From: Mortierella sp. BCC40632
Lineage: Eukaryota; Mortierellomycota; Mortierellomycetes; Mortierellales; Mortierellaceae
Reading direction: 5' to 3'
DNA length: 64,000 nucleotides
NCBI GenBank assembly: GCA_011634665.1
Contig: WAEK01000014.1
Span: 540,501 to 604,500 of the forward strand
Positions 38,036 to 51,372 of this stretch are shown piece after piece. The position numbers and the translations under genes were made by a program. The notes beneath the pieces were generated by a model, which was given only the letters and a program-made list of their open reading frames with translations, was not told the origin of the DNA and ran no database searches. How positions within the stretch are numbered: position 1 is the stretch's first letter; every line of letters starts with the position of its first letter.

Positions 38036-41000
38036 ATGAGTTCCGTGCAAGAGGATGGCTTGAGCTCACTTTTCAACAGGTATGGAGTTTGCCCCTGCTA
38101 CTGCTGCAGGTTTGACTTCGGGGCTAGACTGACAGTCGTCTCAACTTGAACCGAGTAATACGATCATGTCACTGTCCGCTCTCTTGTCATAATCGACCAT
38201 CGGTGAATTACTCTGACATCCTCGATTGGCGCCCTATTCTTTTACACTCTTTTTGTTCCGCCATCCTCTGGAAATAGCCTTGTCGATTGTACTCATAATG
38301 CCCGGCTGTATTTCACGCGCGGATCGACCACAGACTCGCTCCAGCTGCTCCAAGAGACACGGCGCATCGCGGATTACTTGGAGCGCCGACTCGTGCCAAG
38401 TGAGCACGATCACAGTCCGGTGAGTGTCTCGATAGTAGCTCATCATTCAATCTGAGGATCCTTTTGTCATCTCTCATTCGCTCCCCACCTTGGTTGCCAG
38501 CCGTTGAGGCAGGTACTCGGTCTCGCCCTTCACAAGAAACCCCCTCGCCCTACCTCCTTTCCTTGTTCTCGTCTTTGTCCTCCTTTCTTCATTCCCTGGG
38601 CTTCAAAAAATTTCCAGCGCTTCCATTTTCCTTTTGCTTTCTGAGAAGGGCACAAGCAGGAACACATCTGCATGCCACCTGTCCAACCGTTTCCCCAATC
38701 AACTCTGCAATGCCCATTTTTTTTTCCACTTCTCTCCTTTCTCCCCCCCCCGGTCGGGATGGGTGCCAATGTCTCCTCATTCCCCTCTCCCCCTGTTCCT
38801 TTTCGCTTCTTGTGGCCACGGCTCTTCTGTGAACCCAGTGTGCTCTCATCCACATCTCTCACAGAGCCTGGCAATCCAGAATGTTGTCCAACATCTCCCA
38901 AAATGAATAGGCATTGAGTCTCCTTTCACTCCATGTCTCTCTCTCTTTCCCTCATTCTATTTTTCTTTTTATATTTATTTATTTACTCCCTTACTCTCTG
39001 CCACCCCTAAACCCCCTTCCTCTCCCTCCCTTCGTTTCCTCGTCCAAGTGTGGACTTGATTCACAACCTTCTGACCTCTTTTTCACACGAACTGTTTCCT
39101 GTTGTGCGATCGGTGCAATCGTTTCTTTCCTTTATTTTATTTATTTTTCTTTTAAACAGCGCTCCACAGGATACAGCGACCTCTCCCACAGCCAGCATCA
39201 GAATCATTTCACTAGTGGCGGATATTCACAACAAAATGGCAAGGGAACAGGTCATCCAGAGACAAGTCGAGGCCCCTCCGTATTCCCGCAGCCGCAGCAG
39301 CAACAACCTCCAGCACACCGACATTCTCAAAAGCCGCAACCACCATTGCATGCGCCACCTCTTCCTACTCCATCACAGGAGCCCTCCCACCGAAACCCTT
39401 ACAAGGGTCCCGACTCGCCACGAGAAGGCCACCACGGATTCCATATGCAGCATGGACAGCAGCAACCACCACCTCCGCTGCTTCGTGCGGGCTCTTCTAC
39501 CTCTGGACCTGGATCGCGGCCTCCGTCGAGGGATGGATCTGAAACTGGCAGCGCTGTGGTAGGCGCAGGAACCCCAACATTAGCTGTCGGAGGAAAACCG
39601 TACCACCACCCCAGTCCACAACACTTTTCTTACAGGGAGAGGGACCCTGCCTTGGTCGAGCAGCAGATACGAGGAGGAGACCCTTTGGGCACTCCACGGA
39701 CGTACAAGACCACCTCATACCCCCCGTACGCCACCCCATACCATAGCCCCGAAGAAACCCCATCGCGAGGAGGATTCGCCGTTCCTGCCTCTCACGCTGA
39801 CGCTCACTCACCACCATCGCATTCACATGGATTGTCTGGATCAGGACAAGGCGTTGGCTCTCGTCAACGGCATACTTCCTTGCCCCAGGTCCTTGCCTCG
39901 TCTTCAACTTCGTCTACATCCTCGTCTTCGTCCATGTCCCCTCATCCATCATCGTCGTCCAACGCACAGACCACACATGAGTACGGACCTAGCCACCACC
40001 ATGGATCACCGTCAGCCTCGTCATCGTCGTCATCTGCTCCACAGGGTTCCTATCTGCAGCATCCCTATCCCTCTCGTCAGCACTATCCTGGTTCCGGAGC
40101 AGCATCTCCACATTCATATCACTCTCAACAGCATCAACGGACGACGCCTTCCCATGAATCTGTAACGACAGCTGGTTCTTCCATGACTTCACACCGAGCT
40201 TTCTATCAGGAACAAGGAAATTATCGTCCCCACTCTCCACCCTCGCATCCATCGTCACATCGACCTCACCCTGGCACTTCTCCGACACATCATGTGCATT
40301 CGGAGTATTCGCATTCACAGAGTCAGAGAGGATCGACACATGCACATTCGTATTCTTATTCGCATACGTATCCACATCCACATCCCGGTCAGCCAATGGA
40401 GACTATCCAATCTGAGGACGGTCGGGAGCCTCAATCTTATCCTGGATCTTCTTCTCGATGGACACTGCAACAACAACAACAACAACAACAACAACAGCAG
40501 CAGCAGCAGCAGCAACCGCCACCGCCACCTGCAGCAGGAACCCCCTCGAATGAGAGTTATCCGACCTCACCCGAGCTAAATGGACATTTGTCACGGACAA
40601 ACAAATTGGGATACCTTTTGAACAATCATTCTGCAGATTCGGAGACAGGGTCGGATCAAGTCAGTGCTAATCATCATGGAAACGGAACACATTCTTCATA
40701 TTACCCTCATCACTCGTTTTCAAAGGCAATGGAGCACCACCACCACCACCACCATCAACAACCACCGCCACCACCGCCACCACAGCAACAACACAACCCA
40801 CATCCGTATTCACATCATGTACAGCCACCACCACCACCGCCATCTTCTGAACAATCTACTTCTCAATCCTATTCAGAATCCAATCCTGTTCGTCGGACGA
40901 GCGAAATGATGGGAGAGATGCAAGGTGTGATCCAACCCAATTCTGGAGAAGAGTCTGTCTCAAGAAGAGGATCTTCTTCGAGTTCCAAGATGCTTCCGAT

Positions 41001-41300
41001 TGGCAACATGCGTATCTCGAACACACCTTCGTCCACGACAAATACTTCCAAGCCAGGAAAGACCACGACCACGACCACGACCACAACAGCAGGAGGGATG
41101 ACAACCACTACCACCATGACGACCACCGCCATGGCTTCATCAAGACCGGAGGGAGCAAGTACAGGTGGCGCAAGGACTCAATTCCATGCTCCCTTGGAAC
41201 CCGAGGTCGTCAAGAAGCTGGACGAAATCTTTTTCAAGTTTCTGCAACGCATCTGTTCCGACTGTAAGCACAAGGATGAGGGGGGGGGGGGTGCATGTAT

Positions 41301-41337
<37 letters not shown>

Positions 41338-42610
41338 AAACTTTCCGCGGAGCAAACAGGAGAGAATCCACACAGCAAAAATCATGAGGGTTAAAAAAAA
41401 AGAGAGACCAAAAAGAGAGGAGGAGGAGGAAGAGGAGGAGGAAGAGGAGGAGGAAGAGGAAAGTGAGCAAGGGAAGCAGTGCAGCGGAGCTAACAGGGAA
41501 AACTTCTTATCTCTCCTTCGTTTTGTGTTGATAGTAAGCGCCTGCGATTCCAAGGGCGACCATATGTAAGTTTTTCTTTTCTTTTTCTTTCTCGTTCTAG
41601 GGATGACGCGTGTTATTTTTTGCAGTCGCCTTGTTTTTTGTTTTTGTTTTTGTTTTTTTCTCTTCTTTTTTTCACCGTTATCTGGAGTCAAACCTTAAAA
41701 CAAGGGGCCCTGGCAAAAGAGGAAGGGGAGCAAAAAAAAAAAAAAAAAAGGAGTGACGAGAGGAGAGAGGGAGGTGAAGAGAGGAGGTGGAGAGAGGAGA
41801 TCAATAATCTATTTCACTCTGATGGACGTTCTGAAGCGGGGACCAATCTTATCACTGCGTCCTTTGCCTTTCCGCCCTTTTATTATTCTTATTATTCTTA
41901 TTTCCTTTTGATCCACACATACCACACTGTTCTGACAAATACATTCACACATTTCGTATCCCTCCACGCACAAAATACCTTCTTCTATACCGTCGCCCCT
42001 CCCTCTATCTCTATTTCTCTCTCTCCCCCTCTATCTATGGCTTTCACTCTGTTTCGCCATACTCTTTGAACACCGACAAAAAAAAAAAATCCATCTCTTT
42101 ACTGATTCGCCAACTCATCACTCTCTCTTATATATTTTTTTATTTGATTACTCTTAGTCATCAACCCTTGATGGCCAAAAAGATGCAACGACTTGAAGCC
42201 TCAACTGAATTCCGTCCCTTCAAATTCCGAATCCAAGCCTTCACCAACGCCTTTCATGACTCTTTGATCACTAATGGTCTCACCGAGGACATCCTACCCT
42301 TACGCAAGGTCAAACTGTACCTTTGGAAACATCGTTATATCTCAAGGTTCAATGAAGATGGCAAAAAACAAAAATCCAAGGGGAATCATGTCTGGAACAT
42401 TGAGGCCCGGAAACTACCCATTCTTGCCCGTCCTCCAATCTCTTCTCATCACGGACAAGATGTTGAAATGAATGATTCGAATCCTCCTGTTCGATGGGAG
42501 TTCCGAGAGTATTCAAGTCGGATTGCGGGACAAATCATCAAGTTTGCTAGAGTTGGTGTTCCCTACGTGTATTCTCCCCGGATATGGGACGCTCAAATGT
42601 CTTGTAGGTC

Positions 42611-42641
<31 letters not shown>

Positions 42642-43435
42642 CTTTTATTCTTTTTTCAAATTCGTATTGGCTACATTCGGAGTCACAGACGCTAATTAGA
42701 TTCGACCTTATCTCTCACCCTCTTCTCATAGGCCCCGCCGGAAAATTCAGTAGTCCATGGCTACCGGGTTGGTTGAAATGGCACAAGGGAGAACTCAAAG
42801 GTATCCCCGGTCCCGACGATCAATCTTGTACCATCACAGTCGTGGCAGAATACATGCGTGAGGGAGAAGAATGTCGACTTGAAATGTCTTTTCCTCTCAC
42901 GGTCTCTGATCCTTCCAAAGAAGGTGACCTGACCGAATCTCAAAATGAACATGAGGACGAGGATGAATTGTTGGAGGAGGATGAGTTTGAAGATCGAGAA
43001 CAACGAGACAACAAGGAAAGAGATCCTCGGCTCAAGGAATATGGAGCGCCCATGAATTACATGAACTCTGCCAACATGGATACGGAAATGCCCCCTTCTT
43101 CAACCCCTTCCACCTCTGCTTCTTCTTCCTATCATGATCTCCGACCAGCTCTCTTTCATCCTCATCCAAATCATCTTCCAGTCAATCATCCACGTGGTCT
43201 AGGACACCGAGGAGACCAATCTCCATCACTCTCGGGAGATGATCTGGCGACAGAGATCGAAGCCGAGGCAGAAGGAGAGGGGATGGAAGGAGGAGGAGAT
43301 GAAGAAGAGGAGGAAGGAATGGATCATACCCCAAACGGGAACTCTCTTGGGGCTCGAAAGCAATCAAGAGATCGTCGGTCACTGATTGTTGTCCGAGATC
43401 AACAAGAGAGCAAGCGTCGAAGGCATGAAAAGTAA
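38036..43435 (+). CDS. Large His/Pro/Gln-rich protein with conserved-looking C-terminal domain, six exons
   Basis: Exons: 38036..38079, 38278..38419, 39160..41263, 41535..41565, 42158..42603 and 42732..43435, giving 1,156 aa with every phase consistent. The N-terminus (MSSVQEDGLSSLFNSLVD, then SLQLLQETRRIADYLERRL) is helical. Residues ~63-745 are disordered, dominated by Ser, His, Pro and Gln with polyQ (40469-40513) and polyH tracts. The C-terminal part (~750-985) looks folded and conserved: EIFFKFLQRICSD, ACDSKGDHIHQPLMAKKM, FRPFKFRIQAFTNAFHD, KLYLWKHRYISRFNEDGKK, SPWLPGWLKWHKGEL. It is followed by an acidic tail and a basic end. The folded part resembles uncharacterised fungal nuclear proteins, but no family name can be given. 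Intron 2 (740 nt) may hide further exons, for example a 12-nt CCGTTGAGGCAG or the 39046-39100 region. Confidence 0.7.
41306..41334. repeat. (GT)n microsatellite after a G-run, in an intron
   Basis: A 12-nt G-run (41280-41291) and then about 14 GT units lie in intron 3 of the large unknown gene, just downstream of its donor at 41264. Confidence 0.95.
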
Positions 43436-43981
43436 AAAAAAAAAAAAAAAAGAAAAGAAAAAAAAAAGAAAAAGAAGACGAATAAAAAAAAAAACCATAA
43501 TGACCATAAAAAAAAAAGGAAACACGACTTTGCATCCAACTACACAATTACCAATCCCTCCTTCTCTCCCTCTTCCCTTCAGAAATGGTTCCAAGTGAGC
43601 AAGTGAACAAGCGAACGAGCGAGAGAGAATTACTTTTATACACTAGTAAGGAAATAATAGAATACTAAGTGGACAGGTTGCAGAAAAAAAAAAAAAAAAA
43701 AAAAAAAAAGGGTGACTTTGTCAAGCACATTAAAATAAAATAGTCGCCATGAGGATGAGGAGAGGGAAGGTGAGAAGAAGGAAGGGATGATGATGAAGAA
43801 TGTGATCAATGGCACTACTTTTCGATACTAATCATAATAATAAAAATAGTAATAATAATAATAATAAAAAGGAACGGGAGGGGGAGTTACTATACAGCCT
43901 TAGCTCTCTCTTTCGACCAGCGGTCAAGAGCAAATTCTTTCTTTCTTTCTTTTTCTTTTTCTTTTCTTTTTTTTCTTTTCT
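43436..43981. other. Convergent spacer, large unknown gene and KDM5-like gene
   Basis: No gene. A-rich runs (43434-43452, 43685-43709), AAT/ATA trinucleotide repeats (43828-43868) and T-rich sequence (43937-43981) flank two facing 3' ends. Confidence 0.6.
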
Positions 43982-46900
43982 TCAAACAGAAGAAGGGTCT
44001 GTTCCAACATTCATATCCGTGTTGGTGCTACCAAGGGTTGTGGTCACCCCATGTGGATTGTGGCCCGCGCCAAAGAGCTCTTCATCTGTCTCCGTCTCGG
44101 CTCCACTGCTTGGGGTCCCCAATTGGGACGACATGGCTCTTCCTCCTATACTCCCTCCTCCTCCTCCTCCTCCACTACTACCACCACCTGCTCCACCTGC
44201 ACCTGGAGAGGACGACGGAGAAGAAGCTGTGGTAGCAGAAGAAGGCGGCGGGGCTTTCATGGTAGAAAGCGATAAAGGTATGGCATGACCGTGATCCCCC
44301 GAATGCTGGTGTCGACGATGAGCTTGAGGATGAGGACGACCATGGGCATGGGTCGGGTGTGGATGTTTGATCGAGGACAATCTCGGCTCTCGTTCATGAA
44401 GATCAGATTCTAACTCATGTCCGTATGCATACGCCGGAGTGGGTGATCTGTGAGGCGAAGGACTGGAGTGATGGGAAGAGGAAGAGCGATGTGAAGGTCG
44501 AGACGATGGATACGGTCCCGAATGTGAGTGAGAATAGGGGCGATCATACGATCGAGCCTCCACATATGGAGGATGCGTAGGAAGGTCGCTGAACCGGCTC
44601 CGATCATACGGTTCAAAGTACTGACTCCGTGGGCCAGAGTCATAGCCTGGACGTTGTCGATCGTCCAATTTCGGCCGCTCGGAGTGATGATTATCGCCTC
44701 CTGAAGTATAATGGCTACGCGGACGGTGCACATGTGGCGGCTGTGGAGACGAATGGAGGTGATGAGCTCCTTCATAGGGCGGGTTCCCATAGGGTTGGGA
44801 ACCTGGAGGCACTGGAGCAGGACGAGTGGGTTCATTGTCTCGCATGGGCGGCAGTCTCATTCGCTCTTGTGTCGGTGGATGGGCTAGCGGATGATGGGCT
44901 CCGTTCGCGGAAGGTGGTTGCAACGAGCGTGAGTTGTGAGGTGGCATTCGGCCAGGGGGTGGGTATTGGCGATACTGGATGGGCTGGGAGTGATACCCAA
45001 TAGGCAATGGCGATGACTGCGTATGAGCAAGCTTCAGTGGCGGTAGTGGATGAGCTGGAGCGTGAGACTGTTGCCGGAAAGAGTGCTCAGTTGGTGGAGG
45101 TGGTGCTGTTCTGCCTCCGCTAGATAATCCGAAACCCTCGTTAAACGACGGGAGAATAGGATTCATCCCTGACGCAGGCACTGTATGAAGGGCTGGTATC
45201 GGTACATGTACATCCTCTGGCAGAGCAGGGTGGGAGCTAGATGACTTTCTCCGTCGGGGTTTGGGTTTGTCGCCATTTTCCATCGGATCCCGTCTCCTGT
45301 ATGGCCGTTTCTTTCTCTCTTCCTGAACAATCACATTTCCACTGGCATCCATTATATCCTTGGACTTGCGTCTCCTCTTTTTCGCATCCGCCTGCTCTCT
45401 TGCGTGTGCTAGCCGCTCGTGAAGCTTTGCATCAACTGGAAAAAGGGATGACAATTGGATAAAGGCCCATGATGTTAGTCAAGGTCTCTATCTGCATCAC
45501 TGAAGAGAACGCAAAAAAACACAAACAAAACAAGTATTGAGATAATATACCTTTGTCTGGACGTAATACGTCGCCAAATGGATATGGCTTTTTACGGAAA
45601 GCACAACAAACTGGGCACGAGTACTTGCTGAGCCGTTGTGTTTGGTCTAGTTGAAGGCTGACACAATCAAGGTGATACCAGTCCTGGCATTGCCCACATT
45701 GAAGCAATATCCTTTCGTCTTGGCTCTCCCGTTTTGCTCCTTCACCCGTCAAAGCATCGGACAAAGGTTCCTCGCAGAAACAGCTGGAATGAATGCTGGA
45801 TAGAGGTGGTGCTGCAGGATGAGTCGAAAGCATCACTCCAGGAACTGGCATCGAGTTTGGACAAAGTCTCAACACATGAGATCGTAAAGCACCCCGTTCT
45901 TCCCGAAGGTCGACATCAAGGCCTTCAAGCTTTCGGAGGTACAGTTTCACTTGTAAAAGGTCCTGCTCTTGAATTGATTCCTTGCGGAGGAACGCTGCCA
46001 CCTTTTCTTTAAATGCAGTGACCATGTTGACAATGCTTCCTAGGAGAGCAATCTCAGGCGTAAAGTATGGAAGGTTCTTGCCCACATTGAGGCAATCGAC
46101 TAGTTGTTCCAACGTTGGCCGAAGTTTTTCGCGTCGAATCACAAGGCTGAGGTTGCAGATCGGACAGATGTAGCTCGACTTGGAGTTGACCTCTCTCTTT
46201 GTGACACGCACACAGGGCCCATGGTACCATTCATGGCACTCATCACATTCTACCATCATACCAGACTCTGCTGTCCGACAAATGCAGTAGACCATATCTT
46301 CAGTTGCGGATACAGTGTCCTGTGGAGCCTGGCTACTGGCGCTAGTGCTTGTGTGGGTTGGATGCTCTTTCCCAGCGCCACCACTATGGTGAATGATACT
46401 GGTTCCTTGAGATTCTTCACCTCCATTCATCTTAGGTGGATCAATATCCATCTGTTCCTTATGATGAACTGAGGATTTTGCTTCAGAACTCTCTGTCTCC
46501 TGACTTGGTTGCTCACGGGATGGTCCTTCTGTGTTGGCGGTGGTTGTCATGATAATAGAAAAGGTATTCATCCCTGAAGTCGAATCGCGACCAATGATTG
46601 GTAACGGGGCTGGCGTTTCGTCCATCGTACAAGTCTCTACATTGGTCTTGAGAGTCTCCAATGCTTCCTCCAGTTCTAAAAATGCAGATCGTTTGGAGGC
46701 GGGAGGCGTGACAAGTTGCTGGAAGGATGAAAACCAATCCTCGTAGCGTTTCAAGTCATCCTCAAAGACCTCCTTGTTAGAGACATGTGTCTGGATATGT
46801 TCTGCAACTCGAAGGACCCGTCGAAGTTCAGAGAGCGTCGGCCTCTTCTCATAGTCTGGATCTTGACATCTTTTCAAGAGTTGTTCCGACATTCTCTCCC

Positions 46901-49900
46901 ATTCGACTGTTTTGCTGTACAGTTGCTCGGCCTTTGAAAGAACTGCCTTTGGGACAAGTAAACCTTTGCTTGCCTCAATCACCGCCCAGAGTTCTTCCAT
47001 CTGCACGGGTTGCCTGTTGAGAACTTCGTTTGCTTTCTTCTCCCACAAAAGTCCAGCTCCCTGTTTCTCTGCCAGCTCCTGTAAAAGTGGGTTGGAATCG
47101 GAGACGCCGCTTTTTTCAGCATCGGTGACTAAACTGCAAATGGTTTGAAAATCTTCTTGGTACCCTCCTTTGATGGTGGCTCGCTCGATCCACGAAAGAT
47201 CCTTCACAATCGCCTCAAGCTGCTCCACTTCGTCAAGACTGATGTTCATCCCGATTCCTGCCTCGTACAAGTCACGGCATTCCTTGAGATTCCGTACAGG
47301 TTTATCCAGGGCAGCTCTTGCATCCATCAGATATTCCTGTACAGTGTCAACGGATTCTTCAAGCAACTTGACCTCAGGACAATCGAAACGGAGACGCTCC
47401 ACTTCACGTAGCATTTCTTGAAGATCCTCAAGTCGTTTAGGTCCTCCTCCATGGACTCGTTCCGAAAAGACACGACGCCCTTGATGATGTTTTCGGACAA
47501 AGGCTTTGGTGGCATTCTCGACCCATTCGTTAGCCCGGTTCACAAATTTTCGGAGATTACCGGCCTCCTGGATCGGGAAGGCAATCCGTTCTGCCTCTGC
47601 AAGCAATGACTTGAGGAGCCTCAGTGGTGGAACGCGCGTCTCTCTCATCGTGGTCCTAAACTTTTCAACCCATGCATCTGGGATAGCAGCAGCATCTACT
47701 ACTCGTTGTGCCATTTCCTGAAGTTGCTCATCTGTATACCGTAGCCTTAGGAAGCGATGCCGAGCATCACATTTGCAAAGCTAGTGAGTCCAAAAGAATT
47801 GATCTATTATTAGCTTCCTTTTTTTGTATGTCATATCATTGGTTGGCTGTTGAATCAAACTGAACGTTACCTCTGATACATGGTCGAAGCATGCCAACTT
47901 GGTAGAACATTCGCATCCAATTTGCGAGAGGTGTAAAAAGGCGCTGCAATGAAGACATTGTGGCCTGTCCACCCGATGACCCTCTTCTTCCTCCTCTTCT
48001 TCCTCTTCTTCCTCAATCACGATCCTGGTGTCGGGGTACTGCTTCAAGAATAGATGGCGCTGAGAGAGTTCTCGGTCACAAAGACCATTCATCTCATCCT
48101 GGAGCCAATACGCGGTCAAGATACTGGTGTCGTCAATTGCCTTTGAGAGGATGAGCTCTTCATGAGAGAATAGTGGTGATTTCCTGTATTCTTTATATCG
48201 CTGCACACTTTCGAGTCCATAGTGGCACCAACTGGCTGTTGCAAAATTCACAGACTCGGTAAAGTTGAACTTTTTTTTTTTTTTTTTTTTTAGGAACCAA
48301 AAAAAGCTCAGAGGTCAGTATCACAACCTTGACTAAGGGGGGCATCACACGACTGAAAATTCATGCAGGCAGTAGTACAGAAAAAAAAAAAAGAAAAAAG
48401 AAAAAAAAGGGCTTACTCCATGGTCAAATTCTGCATGGTACGCTTGAGGAAAAGTCACGACAAACTGACCCGGTCGTTGATCCAGGACTGTGGTCGTGAC
48501 CCCACCAGCAACCAATTGTTCGGGTGAGAGCATTGTGCCGGGCTCCAAGAGCAATTCTGGTTGTTGCTCAAAAAGATCGGGAACTGCCTGTCGTAATGTC
48601 TCTTCAAACTTGTTGGCATCTGTGCCTGGGACTCCATACCAGGTTCGTGTCTCGCCCCAATGCATGTAGTTGATCGAATAAGTACAGTGCTCCTCGTTTC
48701 TCCAACATGTTGCAGAAAAACACATGCCAACACAAAGCTTAGGCTCCATCAAATCCAGGGACTCTAGTTTGATATGACTAAAGAGCGAATCCGGCAATAT
48801 CGGAATGTTGTTGAGATTGGCTGGGTGCGTCGAATATGAGTCAAGAGGTTGTCGCTCCAATGTAGGGAATCCGCTAGCAAAGGTTGAGAATAACAAACGC
48901 AAAAGTCAAGCCAATCGGTTAGGTTAGCTTCTCAGGGAGGGGGGGAGGGTGTTGTGATATCATATCTCAGGGCATCGGCTTAAGCAACGCTACCTTCCGT
49001 ATTGAGCCGAGTTCAAGTCTGCCCCAAATTCAACCTCGACACCTTCTTCACCACTCTCAATCAGTCTCCAAAACTCGCGCTCAACTGCATCCTCTGAAAT
49101 GTCCTCAGGAGCCAGGTTGAGTCCCTCAAACCAGTCCCTCTTAAAGTTGTTTGACTTTTGTTGGAAGCTCCTCAGTGAGTGCTCGTCGCCAACTTCAAGG
49201 TTGGACTCTTCACTTGCAGCATGGCACTTTGGGCAAAACCAGTCCGATCTGGGGACATTCTGGAGCGGTGGATTGAGGCAGTACATGTGGTACCCAAGTT
49301 CACACCCATCACAAATGAGCATCTTTTCCAGATCACACTCCTGGTGGCAAATCTCACAGCTGTCAGAGTCTTCGCCGGCTTCGTCTTTTGCAGGCTCGCT
49401 TGACATTCGCTCCGAGTGCGATGGTGATGATGGCGTAGAGTCTAAATATATAAAAGGAAGCACCATATTGTCAATGGTCAATAATCACCTCAGAGGGCTA
49501 GAGTCAGTCATTGCTCTTTTTTTTTTTTTTTTGTTGTTATTGTTGTAAATCTCATTCCATCCTCTGCACTTGCCTGCGTAAACAGGATCCTTTCTGATGC
49601 GTGTTGACTTTCGTGTCCCTAGGAAAGAGGCATTGAGAGGTGGTGTGCGAGATCTTCGTCTACTGCCATATTTCCCATTGGATTGTGACGAGTCCGCACT
49701 TTGATCTCTATTGGGCATCGGTGTCGAACTCCCCGACTGAGCTGAGTTTGTTTGCTTGGAGAGATAAATCTCATAGGGCATAATGAGCTTGGTATACGAG
49801 CCTTTTAGAGCATTGGAGAGCGAAGTACACTGCTTCCTTGTATAATCCAATTCACGCCCAATCTCTGCCCATTTCTTTCCTGAAGTCACCTGGAAATTAC

Positions 49901-50341
49901 AATGGTAGATGAGTCTAGGTTAGTTCATCAGTCAAGAAACAATGTAGAACCCGATCACAAGGGTCAGACCTGTGTCTGACAACCATGGCCTATTTGATAG
50001 GCGTCAGAGAATGAAGAAGGTAAAATAAATAAAGAGATCATACCTTTAAATACCCTCCTCGCGAGGCTACAGCCTTCATGAGTCGGTAGAGATCGATCGG
50101 TCGTTTGTCTAGCTGAGGGAGTTTGTTGACAGGATGCCCCTGTTGTCGATGGAACTTGCAGAGCTGATCCAGATAGTTCATGCTGATCCTCATCTCTCCC
50201 TCCATGGCGTTTAGTTTCTGGATCCTCGTCTTGAAGCGAAAGGTCTAAAGCAGAGGGTACACAACGGCTCCGAAGCAATTAGAATGTCATTGCTGATCTG
50301 GCTAGAGACCCCGCCACTTCTATTTTACCCGATCTCTTATG

Positions 50342-50373
<32 letters not shown>

Positions 50374-50671
50374 TTGGAGGCACTACCTCTGTCTCTACCG
50401 CAAATGGCGGTTTCCATCCATCTGGTGGAATGATCTTGCAGATACCAGCCTTTTCAGCTTCGGGCCGGATACTCTCTATGAACTTGAGAGGTTCCATAAA
50501 CTCATCCGGCGTGGGATAATAACAAGGAGCATCTGGGAGTCCAAAGAGACGGGAGGGGGGACCCATTGAAGGTCTCTCTGGGGGAGCTTTTGTTCGGACA
50601 GAGGACATGTCCAGAGCAGGAGCCATGCCTGGGGCCGTGACCTTGGCGGCACTTGCCTTGGCTCGCTTCAT
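43982..50671 (-). CDS. KDM5: KDM5/JARID1-like multidomain JmjC protein with altered active site, eight exons
   Basis: Exons: 50387..50671, 50044..50244, 49574..49889, 48994..49441, 48417..48873, 47871..48269, 45551..47780 and 43982..45435, giving 1,929 aa with all phases consistent. Domain order is that of H3K4 demethylases. JmjN: YYPTPDEFMEPLKFIESI. ARID: about residues 98-185 (WAEIGRELDYTRKQC). PHD1: CEICHQECDLEKMLICDGCE. JmjC: about 417-580. Then a C5HC2 zinc finger (CLHCSAFLHLSQIGCEC), a PLU-1 helical region, PHD2 (CICRTAESGMMVECDECHEW), PHD3 (CFCEEP, CGQCQDWYHLDC) and a long His/Pro/Ser-rich tail. In the JmjC core, WRNEEHCTYSINYMHWGETR replaces the usual [20 protein letters not shown]. 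The first Fe(II) His is therefore Arg475, and the 2OG-contact Lys is Arg493. Glu477, Asn485 and the second His (AYH, 563) remain. Demethylase activity is doubtful. Intron 3 has a GC donor. Confidence 0.92.
48270..48293 (-). other. Poly(A)-AG 3' splice site before KDM5 exon 6
   Basis: On the minus strand the intron ends CCTAA, then an uninterrupted run of about 22 A residues, then G. The exon resumes FNFTESVNFA, the conserved sequence after the JmjC domain, which fixes the acceptor. Confidence 0.75.
49570..49573 (-). other. GC 5' splice site, intron 3 of the KDM5-like gene
   Basis: On the minus strand GTTTACGCAG|GCAAGTGC. The GC donor has a full AG|GCAAGT context, and using it joins DPVYAG to the next exon in phase 1. 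Confidence 0.8.
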
Positions 50672-51303
50672 TTGCCTGGAAGGGAAGGAGGGGGGAAGGC
50701 GCGTGGGGGGAGGAGCGAGCTACACAGGCAGAGCCGGAGATTGGAGGTCGAATGAGAAAGAGAGAGAGAGAGAAAGAGAGGAAGAGGGGAAGGAAGAGGA
50801 AGAGGAAGAGGAAGAGGAACGGTCACTAGAGTCGAATGGTGAAAGGTACCCTCACAGAGTCATTAGGAAGGAAAGAAGAGGGGGGAAGAGGACCAGGAGA
50901 GTGGCTGTAATAAAAGGATTTGGAGGATGGAGAGAAAGGGTGGATGAGCAAGGGAATGGGACTTTTGAATGAATGGAGAGAAGGGAGAGAGAAGAAAAGA
51001 GGAATTGAAACGTCACCGAAGCCCCAATTGGAGCAAGGTCGGATAGAAAAGGCAATGGTGGTCGTTTCAATGGGCATTCACCTTGGGCTTCAGAGCCTTA
51101 CCAAACCCATCTTTACTCCATCTCCCTTTTTTTTTTTTTTTCCTATTTTTTTTTTTCTTCTTCTGCTCTTCTGAATCATCATGGCACCTGTGAGATCACA
51201 TGGCGTGCCAACTTGCTGAGATTCAATGGAGAGGTTAGTTTAGAGAGCAGACGAAGAGAGCAGGACTCTTGGTCCGACCACAAAGAAGGGAAAAGGAAAG
51301 AGA

Positions 51304-51372
<69 letters not shown>

